From an uncultured Bacteroidales bacterium (GTDB lineage: Bacteria > Bacteroidota > Bacteroidia > Bacteroidales > Marinilabiliaceae), in contig CALAUL010000027.1 in NCBI GenBank assembly GCA_937892255.1, positions 1-7,312 on the forward strand: a DNA stretch of 7,312 nt. Reading direction: 5' to 3'. Shown piece by piece: positions 1 to 6,975 of the stretch. The position numbers and the translations under genes are program-made. Numbering within the stretch: position 1 is the stretch's first letter; each line of letters starts with the position of its first letter. The notes beneath the pieces were generated by a model. It made no database searches and had not been told where the DNA came from. It saw nothing but the letters and a program-made list of their open reading frames with translations.

Positions 1-52
1 GAGCATCTGCCTTACAAGCAGAGGGTCGGCGGTTCGAATCCGTCAACGCCCA
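1..52 (+). tRNA. tRNA-Val (anticodon UAC), 3' part only
   Basis: This is the 3' two-thirds of a tRNA gene; the acceptor 5' strand and most of the D arm lie outside the window. The anticodon stem pairs 6-10 (TCTGC) with 18-22 (GCAGA) around the seven-base loop CTTACAA, which places anticodon TAC at 13-15 and reads valine codons GUA/GUG. A five-base variable loop follows (23-27). The T arm pairs 28-32 with 40-44 around TTCGAAT. The acceptor 3' strand is AACGCCC (45-51) with discriminator A52. The next bases are CA, so a 3' CCA is not encoded and must be added by the CCA-adding enzyme, as is common in Bacteroidota. The missing 5' strand would be expected to read GGGCGTT. Identity is firm; only the 5' boundary is unseen. 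Confidence 0.95.
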
Positions 53-56
53 CAAG

Positions 57-86
57 AGAGCGACTTGAAAGAGTTGCTCTTTTTTT
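57..86 (+). terminator. Intrinsic terminator after tRNA-Val
   Basis: A nine-base-pair stem (57-65 AGAGCGACT with 72-80 AGTTGCTCT, one G-U pair) closes a six-base loop and is followed directly by a run of Ts at 81-86. It begins five bases after the tRNA discriminator base, so it ends the tRNA transcript. It also sits only 28 bases before the MATE gene start, so it may limit read-through into that gene. Confidence 0.9.
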
Positions 87-114
87 GTACATTCACCTTC
101 AAAACAAATATCGA

Positions 115-1413
115 ATGTCTGTAAACAGAGAGATACTACGTCTGACAATTCCCAACGTGATAAGCAACATATCCGTTCCACTATTAGGCATGGCAGACGT
201 TGCCATAGCCGGGCACATAGGAAGCTACACAACAATAGGCGCATTGGCTATAGGTACAACGATATTCAACTTCATTTATTGGAACTGCGCTTTTCTACGC
301 ATGGGAACGAGCGGACTGACAGCTCAAGCCTATGGCGCAGGTAACAGAAGAGAATGCAACGCCCTACTTGTCAGAGCGTTGACGGTAGCATTGGTATTGT
401 CGAGCGTCTTGCTGATTATGCAGGAGCCATTGGCGAAAGGGGCATTGTATGTCATGGGCGGGTCGGAGAATGTCAGCGGCATGGCGTACGAATATGTCAT
501 GGCTCGAATATGGGCTGTACCTGCTGCAATATCTATCTTTGCGTTGCAGGGGTGGTTCATCGGCATGCAAGATTCCAAGACTCCGATGTGGATAGCCATT
601 TTTGCCAATGTCGTGAATATAGCTTTTAGCTTACTCTTCACCTTTGTCTTTGAAATGGGCATAACGGGCATAGCTTGGGGAACGGTCGTTTCGCAGTATA
701 TGTCATTGGCATTAGCATTGACAATATATAGGATAAAATATTACACGTCTGATTCACCTCTTGCTATAAAGGTATCGTTGCGTTTGGGGGAGATGATGCG
801 TTTCTTCAAAGTCAATCGCGATGTGTTTCTGAGGACTTTCTGCGTTGTTGTTGCTTACACATTATTCACAAAGATGTCGGCATATTATGGCGATATAGTC
901 TTGGCGACGAACTCGCTACTCATGCAACTTTTCACGTTGTTCTCATACATGGTTGATGGCGTTGCATACGCTGCGGAAGCGATATCCGGCAAGTGCGTTG
1001 GAGAAGGCAACTACGATAAACTACGAAAAGCTTGCAAGGCTTTTATGATATGGGGTGCAGTGGTGGCTCTGTTGTACGTAGGTGTGTACATCGTGGCATG
1101 GGAAGAGATACTGATGTTGTTTTCTCCATCGGCCGAAGTCATGGCGTGCGCAGGTGAATATATTGGTTGGATTATAGCCGTTCCGTTGGTATGTTTCATT
1201 CCCTTTATGATTGACGGCATAATGTTAGGAACTACACGCACTGCACCATTACGTAATACGGTGGCTATATCGTTGGCCATACAGATAGCATTGCTCGTGC
1301 TTCTCAAAGATATCGCAGGCAATGCCGCTGTGTGGATTTCTTTTTTGGCTTTTCTCTTTATGCGAGGGGTGTTGTTGATACCCGAACTCAATCGTCTTAT
1401 GCATGGCAGATGA
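115..1413 (+). CDS. MATE-family (DinF-like) multidrug/metabolite efflux transporter
   Basis: A 432-residue inner-membrane protein, close to the usual MATE length of about 440-460, with about twelve hydrophobic segments in two halves. MATE proteins export cationic drugs, dyes or metabolites using a H+ or Na+ gradient. Family marks are visible. The first helix has a proline (Pro13) and an acidic residue (Asp28) in GMADVAIAGHIG. A GMQDSKTPM-like loop lies at about 149-158, followed by NVVNIAFSLLFTF and GITGIAWGTVVSQ (about 165-194), the conserved end of the first half. I chose ATG 115 because the upstream in-frame TTG at 85 lies inside the tRNA terminator and the sequence MSVNREILRLTIP fits MATE N-termini. 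No clear Shine-Dalgarno is present. No TAnnTTTG box fits between the terminator and the start. Substrate is unknown; the family assignment is solid, the DinF-like subgroup less so. Confidence 0.92.
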   Translation: MSVNREILRLTIPNVISNISVPLLGMADVAIAGHIGSYTTIGALAIGTTIFNFIYWNCAFLRMGTSGLTAQAYGAGNRRECNALLVRALTVALVLSSVLLIMQEPLAKGALYVMGGSENVSGMAYEYVMARIWAVPAAISIFALQGWFIGMQDSKTPMWIAIFANVVNIAFSLLFTFVFEMGITGIAWGTVVSQYMSLALALTIYRIKYYTSDSPLAIKVSLRLGEMMRFFKVNRDVFLRTFCVVVAYTLFTKMSAYYGDIVLATNSLLMQLFTLFSYMVDGVAYAAEAISGKCVGEGNYDKLRKACKAFMIWGAVVALLYVGVYIVAWEEILMLFSPSAEVMACAGEYIGWIIAVPLVCFIPFMIDGIMLGTTRTAPLRNTVAISLAIQIALLVLLKDIAGNAAVWISFLAFLFMRGVLLIPELNRLMHGR

Positions 1414-1443
1414 TTTTGGGTATGTTCTTAAAAAGTTCTTCTA

Positions 1444-2358
1444 TCACTGAGCTTCCATCCAAAGACGAAACTCATTGAAGAGGTAGCTATTGTCATTTAC
1501 CCACTCCAACACTGCCGGATGGTATTTCGAATCGGCAATATAATAGACGTAAGGTTCAACAAAATTGCGTGGCACCAATGTGACAAAGAAGTCAGAGTAA
1601 TAGACCTGATAGAAATCAAGATTCTCTTCCGAGACCTCCAACAGATGAGAGAAAAGCTTAGATGTGTTTTCATGCAATTTCTTTATCTGCTCACTACCCT
1701 CCATTGTCGAAATGGAATCCGACGTTGCTATCGTGGCTATGTACTTATCCATCTCTGCGTTGAATGCGTCGCCATCTGACTTACGTCTATTGAAGATATC
1801 TATAGCTTGAGCACTACGACGCCACAGGCCGACAAGTTGACCGTATGCATGAATACTATTCTTAGCGTCGTTGCTTATCAAAAGCGCATAATAAAGTGGC
1901 ATCATTGCTTTAAACCTATAACCTTGTATAAGCATGACATTCGACAGGTGCAAATGTGCTTCGGTCAGAGTTCGATCAAAGATGACACTCTTTTGAAAAA
2001 GTTCCTCAGCCTCCTTTAGCCGTCCCTTCTTTTCCATCATGACACCATAATGAAATGCACCGGTGGCAGAACGTTTCTTTAGAAGTTGCTTATAATGATA
2101 TATTGCCGCACGGTCAAAACCTTGTATCTCACGACAAAGAGCCAACAAGACTTGTGCATCTTCTGCCCGCTTGCCTTCATGACGAAGCAAACCTTTACAC
2201 TCCTCGACACAATGCGCTATCTTGCTCTGTTCGAAAAGCGACATTGCCTGTTTGTAATGAGTCTCCTCATCGTATGCATAATCGTTCAGATAACGCTGTC
2301 CGCAACATACGGAAGAGAACATCAAACATGAGAAAATGAATACTATTGTATGTTTCAT
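1444..2358 (-). CDS. Exported tetratricopeptide-repeat protein of unknown function
   Basis: A 304-residue protein with an N-terminal signal peptide: Lys2, a hydrophobic core at about 4-17, then CCG-Q with likely cleavage before Gln21. The cysteines at 18-19 do not fit a good lipobox, so a soluble periplasmic protein is more likely than a lipoprotein. Residues about 30-165 are helical repeats. The clearest TPR units are at about 99-132 (GVMMEKKGRLKEAEELFQKS) and the next repeat starting near 133, with weaker units at about 33-96. TPR arrays usually bind peptides or partner proteins. The C-terminal part (about 225-304) has no repeat and is rich in aromatic residues (FYQVYYSDFF at about 249-258, EPYVYYIAD at about 268-276); I do not recognise it. 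It is last in a three-gene minus-strand cluster, starting 17 bases after the permease stop, so it is probably co-transcribed. Function is not assignable. Confidence 0.85.
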   Translation of the reverse strand: MKHTIVFIFSCLMFSSVCCGQRYLNDYAYDEETHYKQAMSLFEQSKIAHCVEECKGLLRHEGKRAEDAQVLLALCREIQGFDRAAIYHYKQLLKKRSATGAFHYGVMMEKKGRLKEAEELFQKSVIFDRTLTEAHLHLSNVMLIQGYRFKAMMPLYYALLISNDAKNSIHAYGQLVGLWRRSAQAIDIFNRRKSDGDAFNAEMDKYIATIATSDSISTMEGSEQIKKLHENTSKLFSHLLEVSEENLDFYQVYYSDFFVTLVPRNFVEPYVYYIADSKYHPAVLEWVNDNSYLFNEFRLWMEAQ

Positions 2359-2375
2359 GTGATTAAAGTTATTAT

Positions 2376-3302
2376 CTATTGTTGTTCTAATTGTTTACGC
2401 GATTTGCTCTGTGTAACGATATATACACCTGAGAATACCAGTCCTATGGCAATGCCCTTTGTATATCCAAAAGTAGTAAGTCCCCAAAGCAATGCCACCA
2501 TAGATGAAACGACAGGTTGAACATAATTGTACATACCTACCACTGTCGGACGCAAGTATTTCTGTCCCGTAGGTATCAACATATATGTAAAGAACGTTGC
2601 CACAAAAACCGTATAGCCTATCTCTAAATATATCTTCAACGGCATAGTGGCAAAGTCTATACTTGCAATTTCCGGGACAGCAAACGGTACTACAACAGCT
2701 GTTGCCGACAAGAACATCCACCTCATGAGCGTCACCGACGAAAACCGACTGATAAACCCTTTGAAAAACACCAAGTACGACGCAAAACAAACTTGCGCCG
2801 TCAGACACATCGCATCGCCAATGATACTATCCTTGTCAAACGAGAAAACATCTCCGCCTCTGCCCAATATCAACATCAGAGCACCACTCATTCCAAGAAA
2901 AACACCCACTGCTTTCAATCCCGTGATTGGCTCTTTGATGACTATGGCGGCAAGTATCATCGTCACTATGGGCATGAGCGTCGTTATGACCGACGCATCT
3001 ATTGGCGAGGTAAATGCCACTCCGACGATAAACAAGCACTGATTGAAGACTATGGCAAGCATGGCGCAGATAAAGAACTTTCCCTTGTCACTCCATGTAG
3101 TGCGCTCCTTTGGCAAGAAACACTGCAACACCCAAAAAGCTATACAGCCTCCTATCATTCGCATTGCGGCAAGAGTAAATGCCGGAATGTCATTCTCCGC
3201 AAAATAGTTGAGCGTGTCTTTCGAAATGGGAGCCATAAGACCCCATAACACATTGGCTGTAAAAGTAAATAGATGACCTTTAAAAATACCGTTGACACTC
3301 AT
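2376..3302 (-). CDS. DMT-superfamily permease with two EamA domains
   Basis: A 308-residue inner-membrane protein with about ten hydrophobic helices made of two EamA repeats (about 10-147 and 162-298), the normal length and layout for drug/metabolite transporters that export or import small metabolites such as amino acids. The first repeat has NVLWGLMAPISK near residues 17-28 and the signature PIVTMILAAIVIKEP at 111-125 ending in Glu124. In the matching part of the second repeat, YVQPVVSSMVALLWG at 260-274, the usual Glu appears to be replaced by Gly, a departure from many family members. The C-terminus SKSRKQLEQQ is a short basic cytoplasmic tail. It lies 38 bases after the RNA methyltransferase stop with no promoter box or terminator between, which suggests co-transcription. 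The substrate cannot be told from the sequence. Confidence 0.92.
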   Translation of the reverse strand: MSVNGIFKGHLFTFTANVLWGLMAPISKDTLNYFAENDIPAFTLAAMRMIGGCIAFWVLQCFLPKERTTWSDKGKFFICAMLAIVFNQCLFIVGVAFTSPIDASVITTLMPIVTMILAAIVIKEPITGLKAVGVFLGMSGALMLILGRGGDVFSFDKDSIIGDAMCLTAQVCFASYLVFFKGFISRFSSVTLMRWMFLSATAVVVPFAVPEIASIDFATMPLKIYLEIGYTVFVATFFTYMLIPTGQKYLRPTVVGMYNYVQPVVSSMVALLWGLTTFGYTKGIAIGLVFSGVYIVTQSKSRKQLEQQ

Positions 3303-3340
3303 CTATATTCCCGATTTTTAATGCTAAATGAGCTTAAACT

Positions 3341-4105
3341 CTACTGTCGAGGACGACGAAATTCGTTCACCACAATGGCCGTTGCTGTAGCGACATTTAG
3401 AGACTCTGATGTCGTCTCACCTGCAGGATAATTGGGAATGAAGAGCTTATCGGTGACAAATCTTTTCAACTTTTCGCTTATGCCCTTTCCCTCGTTTCCC
3501 ATGACGATAAATGCATTATCTGATAGCGTTGCCGTGTATATGTCATTTCCCTCCAAGAAGGTCCCGTACACAGGGATATGCCACTCGCTTGCATTCTTCG
3601 CAAGATAACACTCCAAGTCCGTCTCCACGACCGCCACTCGAGCTATTGCTCCCATTGTAGCTTGTATCACCTTCGGATTGAAAGCGTCGGCACAAGTCTT
3701 GGAACAGACGATTTGCCGTATGCCAAACCAATCCGCCACGCGTATTATAGTTCCGAGATTCCCGGGATCTTGAACCTCATCAAGAATGAGCACCAATCCA
3801 TCAGGACGCACTGAGATATCTGACATCTGTGGTTTCTCAAATATTGCCAATAAAGGAGATGGCGTCTTGAGCATTGTTATGCTCTTCATCTGCGTCTCGT
3901 CACATTCGTCAACCTCCCTGCAATACCTCTTAGCATCTATATCTCTCAACACATCGGCACAACCAGCGATATAGACAGGATTCAATCCTCCGCGCAGCAA
4001 GTCTCCCACAAGTTTAACACCTTCGGCTATGAACTTACCCTGCACATCGCGTTGCTTTTTCACCGACAACTGCTGTATTTGTTTCTTCTTATTGTTGCTT
4101 ATCAT
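3341..4105 (-). CDS. SpoU/TrmH-family RNA 2'-O-methyltransferase
   Basis: A 254-residue cytoplasmic enzyme expected to transfer a methyl group from S-adenosylmethionine to a ribose 2'-OH in rRNA or tRNA. The N-terminal part (about 1-95) resembles the substrate-binding domain of this family (KFIAEGVKLVGDLL at 24-37). The C-terminal trefoil-knot SPOUT domain carries all three motifs: motif 1 DEVQDPGNLGTIIRVADWFG (109-128) with Asn116 and catalytic-type Arg122; motif 2 VMGNEGKGIS (201-210) with Glu205; motif 3 IPNYPAGETTSESLNVATA (223-241) with Ser235-Leu-Asn237. The set is complete, so the enzyme should be active. The target nucleotide cannot be told; RlmB, TrmH and TsnR-like enzymes share these motifs, so no gene symbol is given. 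It heads the minus-strand cluster and is divergent from tamL. Confidence 0.93.
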   Translation of the reverse strand: MISNNKKKQIQQLSVKKQRDVQGKFIAEGVKLVGDLLRGGLNPVYIAGCADVLRDIDAKRYCREVDECDETQMKSITMLKTPSPLLAIFEKPQMSDISVRPDGLVLILDEVQDPGNLGTIIRVADWFGIRQIVCSKTCADAFNPKVIQATMGAIARVAVVETDLECYLAKNASEWHIPVYGTFLEGNDIYTATLSDNAFIVMGNEGKGISEKLKRFVTDKLFIPNYPAGETTSESLNVATATAIVVNEFRRPRQ

Positions 4106-4140
4106 GATAATTTTTACACTGTCAACGTAATTATTCGGTC

Positions 4141-4148
4141 CAAAAATA
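4141..4148 (-). promoter_or_regulatory. Candidate -7 box for the methyltransferase-permease-TPR cluster
   Basis: On the minus strand this reads TATTTTTG, an exact match to the Bacteroidota -7 consensus TAnnTTTG. It lies 35 bases upstream of the methyltransferase ATG, giving an expected transcript start near 4133 and a short leader. I see no good TTTG -33 element at the usual 19-21 base distance, so the call rests on the -7 box and its position. Confidence 0.45.
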
Positions 4149-4169
4149 GGGTTATCTCTTGAAAAAAGA

Positions 4170-4177
4170 TAATTTTG
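4170..4177 (+). promoter_or_regulatory. Candidate distal -7 box upstream of tamL
   Basis: TAATTTTG matches TAnnTTTG exactly and points toward tamL. A transcript starting here would have a leader of roughly 170 bases. No clear -33 partner is visible. The region is AT-rich, so a chance match is possible; the box at 4245-4252 is the alternative. Confidence 0.25.
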
Positions 4178-4199
4178 GGACGATTTTATTATTCGGTAT

Positions 4200-4242
4200 G
4201 AATTTACGACACTTTACAGATGCGGGTTCGAACTTACGGCAC
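4200..4242 (+). repeat. Imperfect 13-base direct repeat, 30 bases apart, in the tamL leader
   Basis: GAATTTACGACAC (4200-4212) and GAACTTACGGCAC (4230-4242) match at 11 of 13 positions, and their starts are exactly 30 bases apart, about three helical turns. They lie between the two candidate tamL promoter boxes. A pair of operator half-sites on one face of the helix is one reading; a chance or coding duplication (both encode NLRH in the open upstream frame) is another. Confidence 0.35.
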
Positions 4243-4244
4243 AA

Positions 4245-4252
4245 TACCTTTG
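4245..4252 (+). promoter_or_regulatory. Candidate proximal -7 box for tamL
   Basis: TACCTTTG matches TAnnTTTG exactly. It would start transcription near 4259 and leave a leader of about 95 bases before the tamL ATG. It directly follows the 13-base direct repeats and precedes a small perfect inverted repeat (GTAAC-TCT-GTTAC, 4258-4270). No convincing -33 element is seen. Confidence 0.35.
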
Positions 4253-4353
4253 CTGTTGTAACTCTGTTACGTTGTTCGATTGTCGTTATAAAGGTAAAGA
4301 CTTTGGCTTTCAATGTCATAAATTCTATTCCAAACCTTTTCACCAACAGTTTC

Positions 4354-6648
4354 ATGGCGAAAGCCGATTACAGACCGGTTTTCAGACTCACAATCGCACT
4401 CCTTGCGGTCATTATCATCAGCGGTTGTAGCGCCACGAAATATGTTCCCGACGATGAGTTGTTGCTCAACAGAGTTGTCATTGACGGAGACTTAGGTCAT
4501 TGCAACTCCGATGAGTTGATGGACTATGTTCGTCAGCGTCCCAATGTGCGAGTACTGGGATTTTGGCGTGTCAACCTCAACCTCTACAACCTATCAAGAC
4601 ATAAAGACAACTGGTTCAACAATTGGCTTCGACGCATCGGCACTCCGCCCGTGCTGTATGACTCTGCAATGGTATCTCGCAGTTCGGACAATATACGTCT
4701 GTACCTTGAGAGTTGCGGATATTACGACTCGAAAGTGTCCGACACCACAATAATCACAGGAAAGAAGAAATGTAAAGTCATCTACGACATTGACACCGGC
4801 ACTCGTTATCGCATATCATCTATAGACTACAACATCGAAGACGACTCGTTACGAGACATGGTGTTGACCGACACTGTCAATTCTCTTCTTCGCAAAGGTT
4901 CTCCCTTCGACACAAATACCCATGACAAAGAACGTGAAAGAATCAGCCGACGTATCAATGACATGGGATATTATCATTTCAACAAAGACTACATCTATTT
5001 CATAGCAGACAGTTCCTACAAACGCCATTGGGTAGCCGACAGTCTAATACTTCTGAGTTACCGCACCAACGACATTCCGGCTAAAGTAGAATCACATCGC
5101 AAATCAATAGTCAAAGAGATAGTCTTCGTGATAAACAAAGCCGGTATGACGCCTCTCAATACCGACAGTTCACAGATGGACACATTGCACTTCAACGACT
5201 ACATGATAGTCCATCAGCCACCTTTGATTTTCAACCCCGAACTACTGACCTCTTCTTGTCTAGTGACACCTGGCAGTTTCTACTCTGTCTCCGACATTGA
5301 ACAGACACAGATGAGATTCAACAATCTCAAACTCTTCAACGCCGTATCAGCTCGCTACGACGAATTGCCCGGCATTGACTCTTTGGGCAACAGACAACTC
5401 AGATGTACCATCAACCTGACTGTCGGAACACCTCAATCATACGCCATAGACATCGAAGGCACCAACTCATCGGGTAACCTCGGAGGCGCTGCCAATCTGC
5501 GATATTCTCACTCCAACCTGCTTCATGGAGCCGAAGTCTTCAGCATCAAATACCGCATTGCTTCACAAACACAGTTCGCTCGCGAGGGAAAAGAACGTTT
5601 CAACACCTTCGAGACAGGAGCCGAGATAACTCTTAACCTGCCGAAATTCTTCGCTCCGTGGGGCAACAGACTCTTCGCCAAACGCATTGCCCCTTCCACT
5701 CTGTTATCGCTGTCTTACGACTTTCAACGCAGACCCGACTTCACGAAATCTGTCATATCGACAAAGTTCGGTTATACCTGGCGACAAACACAAAACAGCA
5801 CTCACTCCTTGACTCCTCTGGAGATAAACATCATAAACATACCCAAAATAAGCGACGAATTTGTCAACTACATTAAAGGCTCGTACCTTCAGCACAGCTA
5901 CACCAATCACTTTATCGTCTCCTTGGGATACTCTTATCTGTACAATCAAAAAGAGAACCCCGACAACGCATGGTATTTTCGTTTTGACATCGAGACAGCC
6001 GGCAACACACTGTCACTCTTCACAAACAACATAAAAGCCAACGAAGACAACATAAAGGAAATATGGGGCATCAGTTATGCTCAATACGTAAAGTCAAACG
6101 CTGAACTACGTTATCAGATAAGCGACTTTTGGCACAACAATTTTGTATACCGACTATATGCCGGTATTGGCGTGCCATACGGCAATTCGCAAGTACTGCC
6201 ATTCGAGAAGAGTTACTTCGTCGGAGGAGCAAACAGCATACGTGCTTGGCCAGTTAGAGGCTTGGGTCCGGGAAGCAGTCAAACAGAACAAAACCTACGT
6301 TATCACAACCAGACATCGGATATTCGTCTCGAACTGAATGCCGAATACCGATTTAAAATCGTCAGTCCTATCGAAGGAGCCATCTTTGCCGACGCCGGTA
6401 ATATATGGGCATTGCCAAAGACGACGGACAACAAAGACGCCCATTTCAACAAGGAATTCTACAAACAATTAGCCTTTGGCTCCGGCGTCGGACTACGTCT
6501 CAACTTCAACTACTTCGTCATACGTCTCGATGCCGCAGTGAAACTTCATGACCCATCGAAACAAAAGGGTGAACGCTGGGTCATAGCAACACAACCTTTC
6601 AAAGCAAGCGACATCAACTACAACTTCGCCATAGGCTATCCGTTTTAG
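4354..6648 (+). CDS. tamL: TamL-type outer-membrane assembly lipoprotein (Omp85/BamA-TamA superfamily)
   Basis: A 764-residue outer-membrane protein. In Bacteroidota, TamL is the lipid-anchored counterpart of TamA and is thought to work with TamB in inserting proteins or moving lipids to the outer membrane. The N-terminus has Lys3, Arg7 and Arg11, a hydrophobic core and lipobox ISGC with acylated Cys25, then SATKYVPDDE. Residues about 30-355 look like periplasmic POTRA-type modules, including one starting near residue 140 (CKVIYDIDTGTRYRISSIDY) and one ending in EQTQMRFNNLKLFN (about 316-329). From about residue 360 (DIEGTNSSGNLGGAANLRYS) the sixteen-strand barrel begins. The lid-loop motif GGANSIRAW (624-632, Arg630), the late strand FADAGNIW (678-685) and the terminal Phe764 are classic Omp85 marks. 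ATG 4354 is chosen because it puts the signal peptide at the true N-terminus; the frame stays open upstream to TTG 4159. No tamB follows. Confidence 0.9.
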   Translation: MAKADYRPVFRLTIALLAVIIISGCSATKYVPDDELLLNRVVIDGDLGHCNSDELMDYVRQRPNVRVLGFWRVNLNLYNLSRHKDNWFNNWLRRIGTPPVLYDSAMVSRSSDNIRLYLESCGYYDSKVSDTTIITGKKKCKVIYDIDTGTRYRISSIDYNIEDDSLRDMVLTDTVNSLLRKGSPFDTNTHDKERERISRRINDMGYYHFNKDYIYFIADSSYKRHWVADSLILLSYRTNDIPAKVESHRKSIVKEIVFVINKAGMTPLNTDSSQMDTLHFNDYMIVHQPPLIFNPELLTSSCLVTPGSFYSVSDIEQTQMRFNNLKLFNAVSARYDELPGIDSLGNRQLRCTINLTVGTPQSYAIDIEGTNSSGNLGGAANLRYSHSNLLHGAEVFSIKYRIASQTQFAREGKERFNTFETGAEITLNLPKFFAPWGNRLFAKRIAPSTLLSLSYDFQRRPDFTKSVISTKFGYTWRQTQNSTHSLTPLEINIINIPKISDEFVNYIKGSYLQHSYTNHFIVSLGYSYLYNQKENPDNAWYFRFDIETAGNTLSLFTNNIKANEDNIKEIWGISYAQYVKSNAELRYQISDFWHNNFVYRLYAGIGVPYGNSQVLPFEKSYFVGGANSIRAWPVRGLGPGSSQTEQNLRYHNQTSDIRLELNAEYRFKIVSPIEGAIFADAGNIWALPKTTDNKDAHFNKEFYKQLAFGSGVGLRLNFNYFVIRLDAAVKLHDPSKQKGERWVIATQPFKASDINYNFAIGYPF

Positions 6649-6686
6649 ACTTTCTACGTCAGAGTTAATCTTCATCATCACGCCAT

Positions 6687-6723
6687 AAAAAAAGCAACCA
6701 TTCTGCTAACGGAACAGTTGCTT
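6687..6723 (-). terminator. Intrinsic terminator for the small minus-strand gene
   Basis: Read on the minus strand, a seven-base-pair stem (AAGCAAC...GTTGCTT, 6717-6723 with 6692-6698), a two-by-two internal loop, four more pairs and a six-base loop are followed by a run of seven Ts (6693-6687). It lies about 58 bases past the stop of the 64-codon gene. On the plus strand the stem is followed by GTAGTAC rather than Ts, so it should be a poor terminator for tamL. Confidence 0.85.
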
Positions 6724-6780
6724 GTAGTACTTAATATTTACATCCTTCTAACGAAAGACCTTTTATAAATTCTCTAACGT

Positions 6781-6975
6781 CTAATCCTTCTTATATACCA
6801 ACAACGCTGAGTACGTATTTACACCGAGAGCCGAATGTCCCTCGTATTTAACATCGATAATATCCTCCGGTTTTATATTTTCAACCTCAACAAACTCATT
6901 AATCTGCTCGTCCAAAGACTTATCGAAGTCATCCAAACCCGAGAACTGAAAATGCTTGGTAATTAATGCTGCCAT
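6781..6975 (-). CDS. Small acidic protein, resembling the Cse60 family
   Basis: A 64-residue soluble protein without signal peptide or membrane segment. It has an N-terminal strand-like part (ALITKHFQF), an acidic helix DDFDKSLDEQINEF (15-28), then IIDVKYEG (39-46) and a final strand YSALLVYKK (55-63). This order of acidic helix, VDIKY-like strand and YSALLIY-like strand is what I recall for the small Cse60 (formerly DUF2758) family, first named from a sporulation gene of Bacillus; that is a resemblance from memory, not a search result. ATG 6975 is preferred over an upstream in-frame ATG at 7017 because the latter overlaps the candidate -7 box at 7015-7022 and encodes an unconvincing lysine- and tyrosine-rich extension. 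It has its own promoter box and terminator, so it is probably monocistronic. Function unknown. Confidence 0.75.
   Translation of the reverse strand: MAALITKHFQFSGLDDFDKSLDEQINEFVEVENIKPEDIIDVKYEGHSALGVNTYSALLVYKKD

Noticed and set aside
85..114. Upstream TTG start giving the MATE protein ten more residues.
   Set aside because: The TTG lies in the T-run of the tRNA terminator, and ATG 115 fits MATE N-termini.
1..114. tRNA 3' end as an attachment site for an integrated element.
   Set aside because: No integrase gene and no repeat of the tRNA 3' end was seen in the window; the neighbours are ordinary chromosomal genes.
2647..3248. Long plus-strand open frames opposite the DMT permease gene.
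   Set aside because: They are antisense shadows of a well-supported membrane protein, with no recognisable domains or start context.
4222..4245. GGGTTCGAAC resembles the T-arm of a tRNA.
   Set aside because: The following bases (TTACGGC) do not complete the five-pair T stem, and no anticodon or acceptor stem surrounds it.
4159..4353. In-frame N-terminal extension of tamL by up to 65 codons from TTG 4159.
   Set aside because: It would place the lipobox near residue 90 and hide the signal peptide; the ATG at 4354 gives a standard lipoprotein signal.
6706..6779. CTAACG occurs three times (6706, 6748, 6774), possibly a repeat or binding-site array.
   Set aside because: Only six bases, unequal spacing (42 and 26), and one copy is inside the terminator loop; chance is the simplest explanation.
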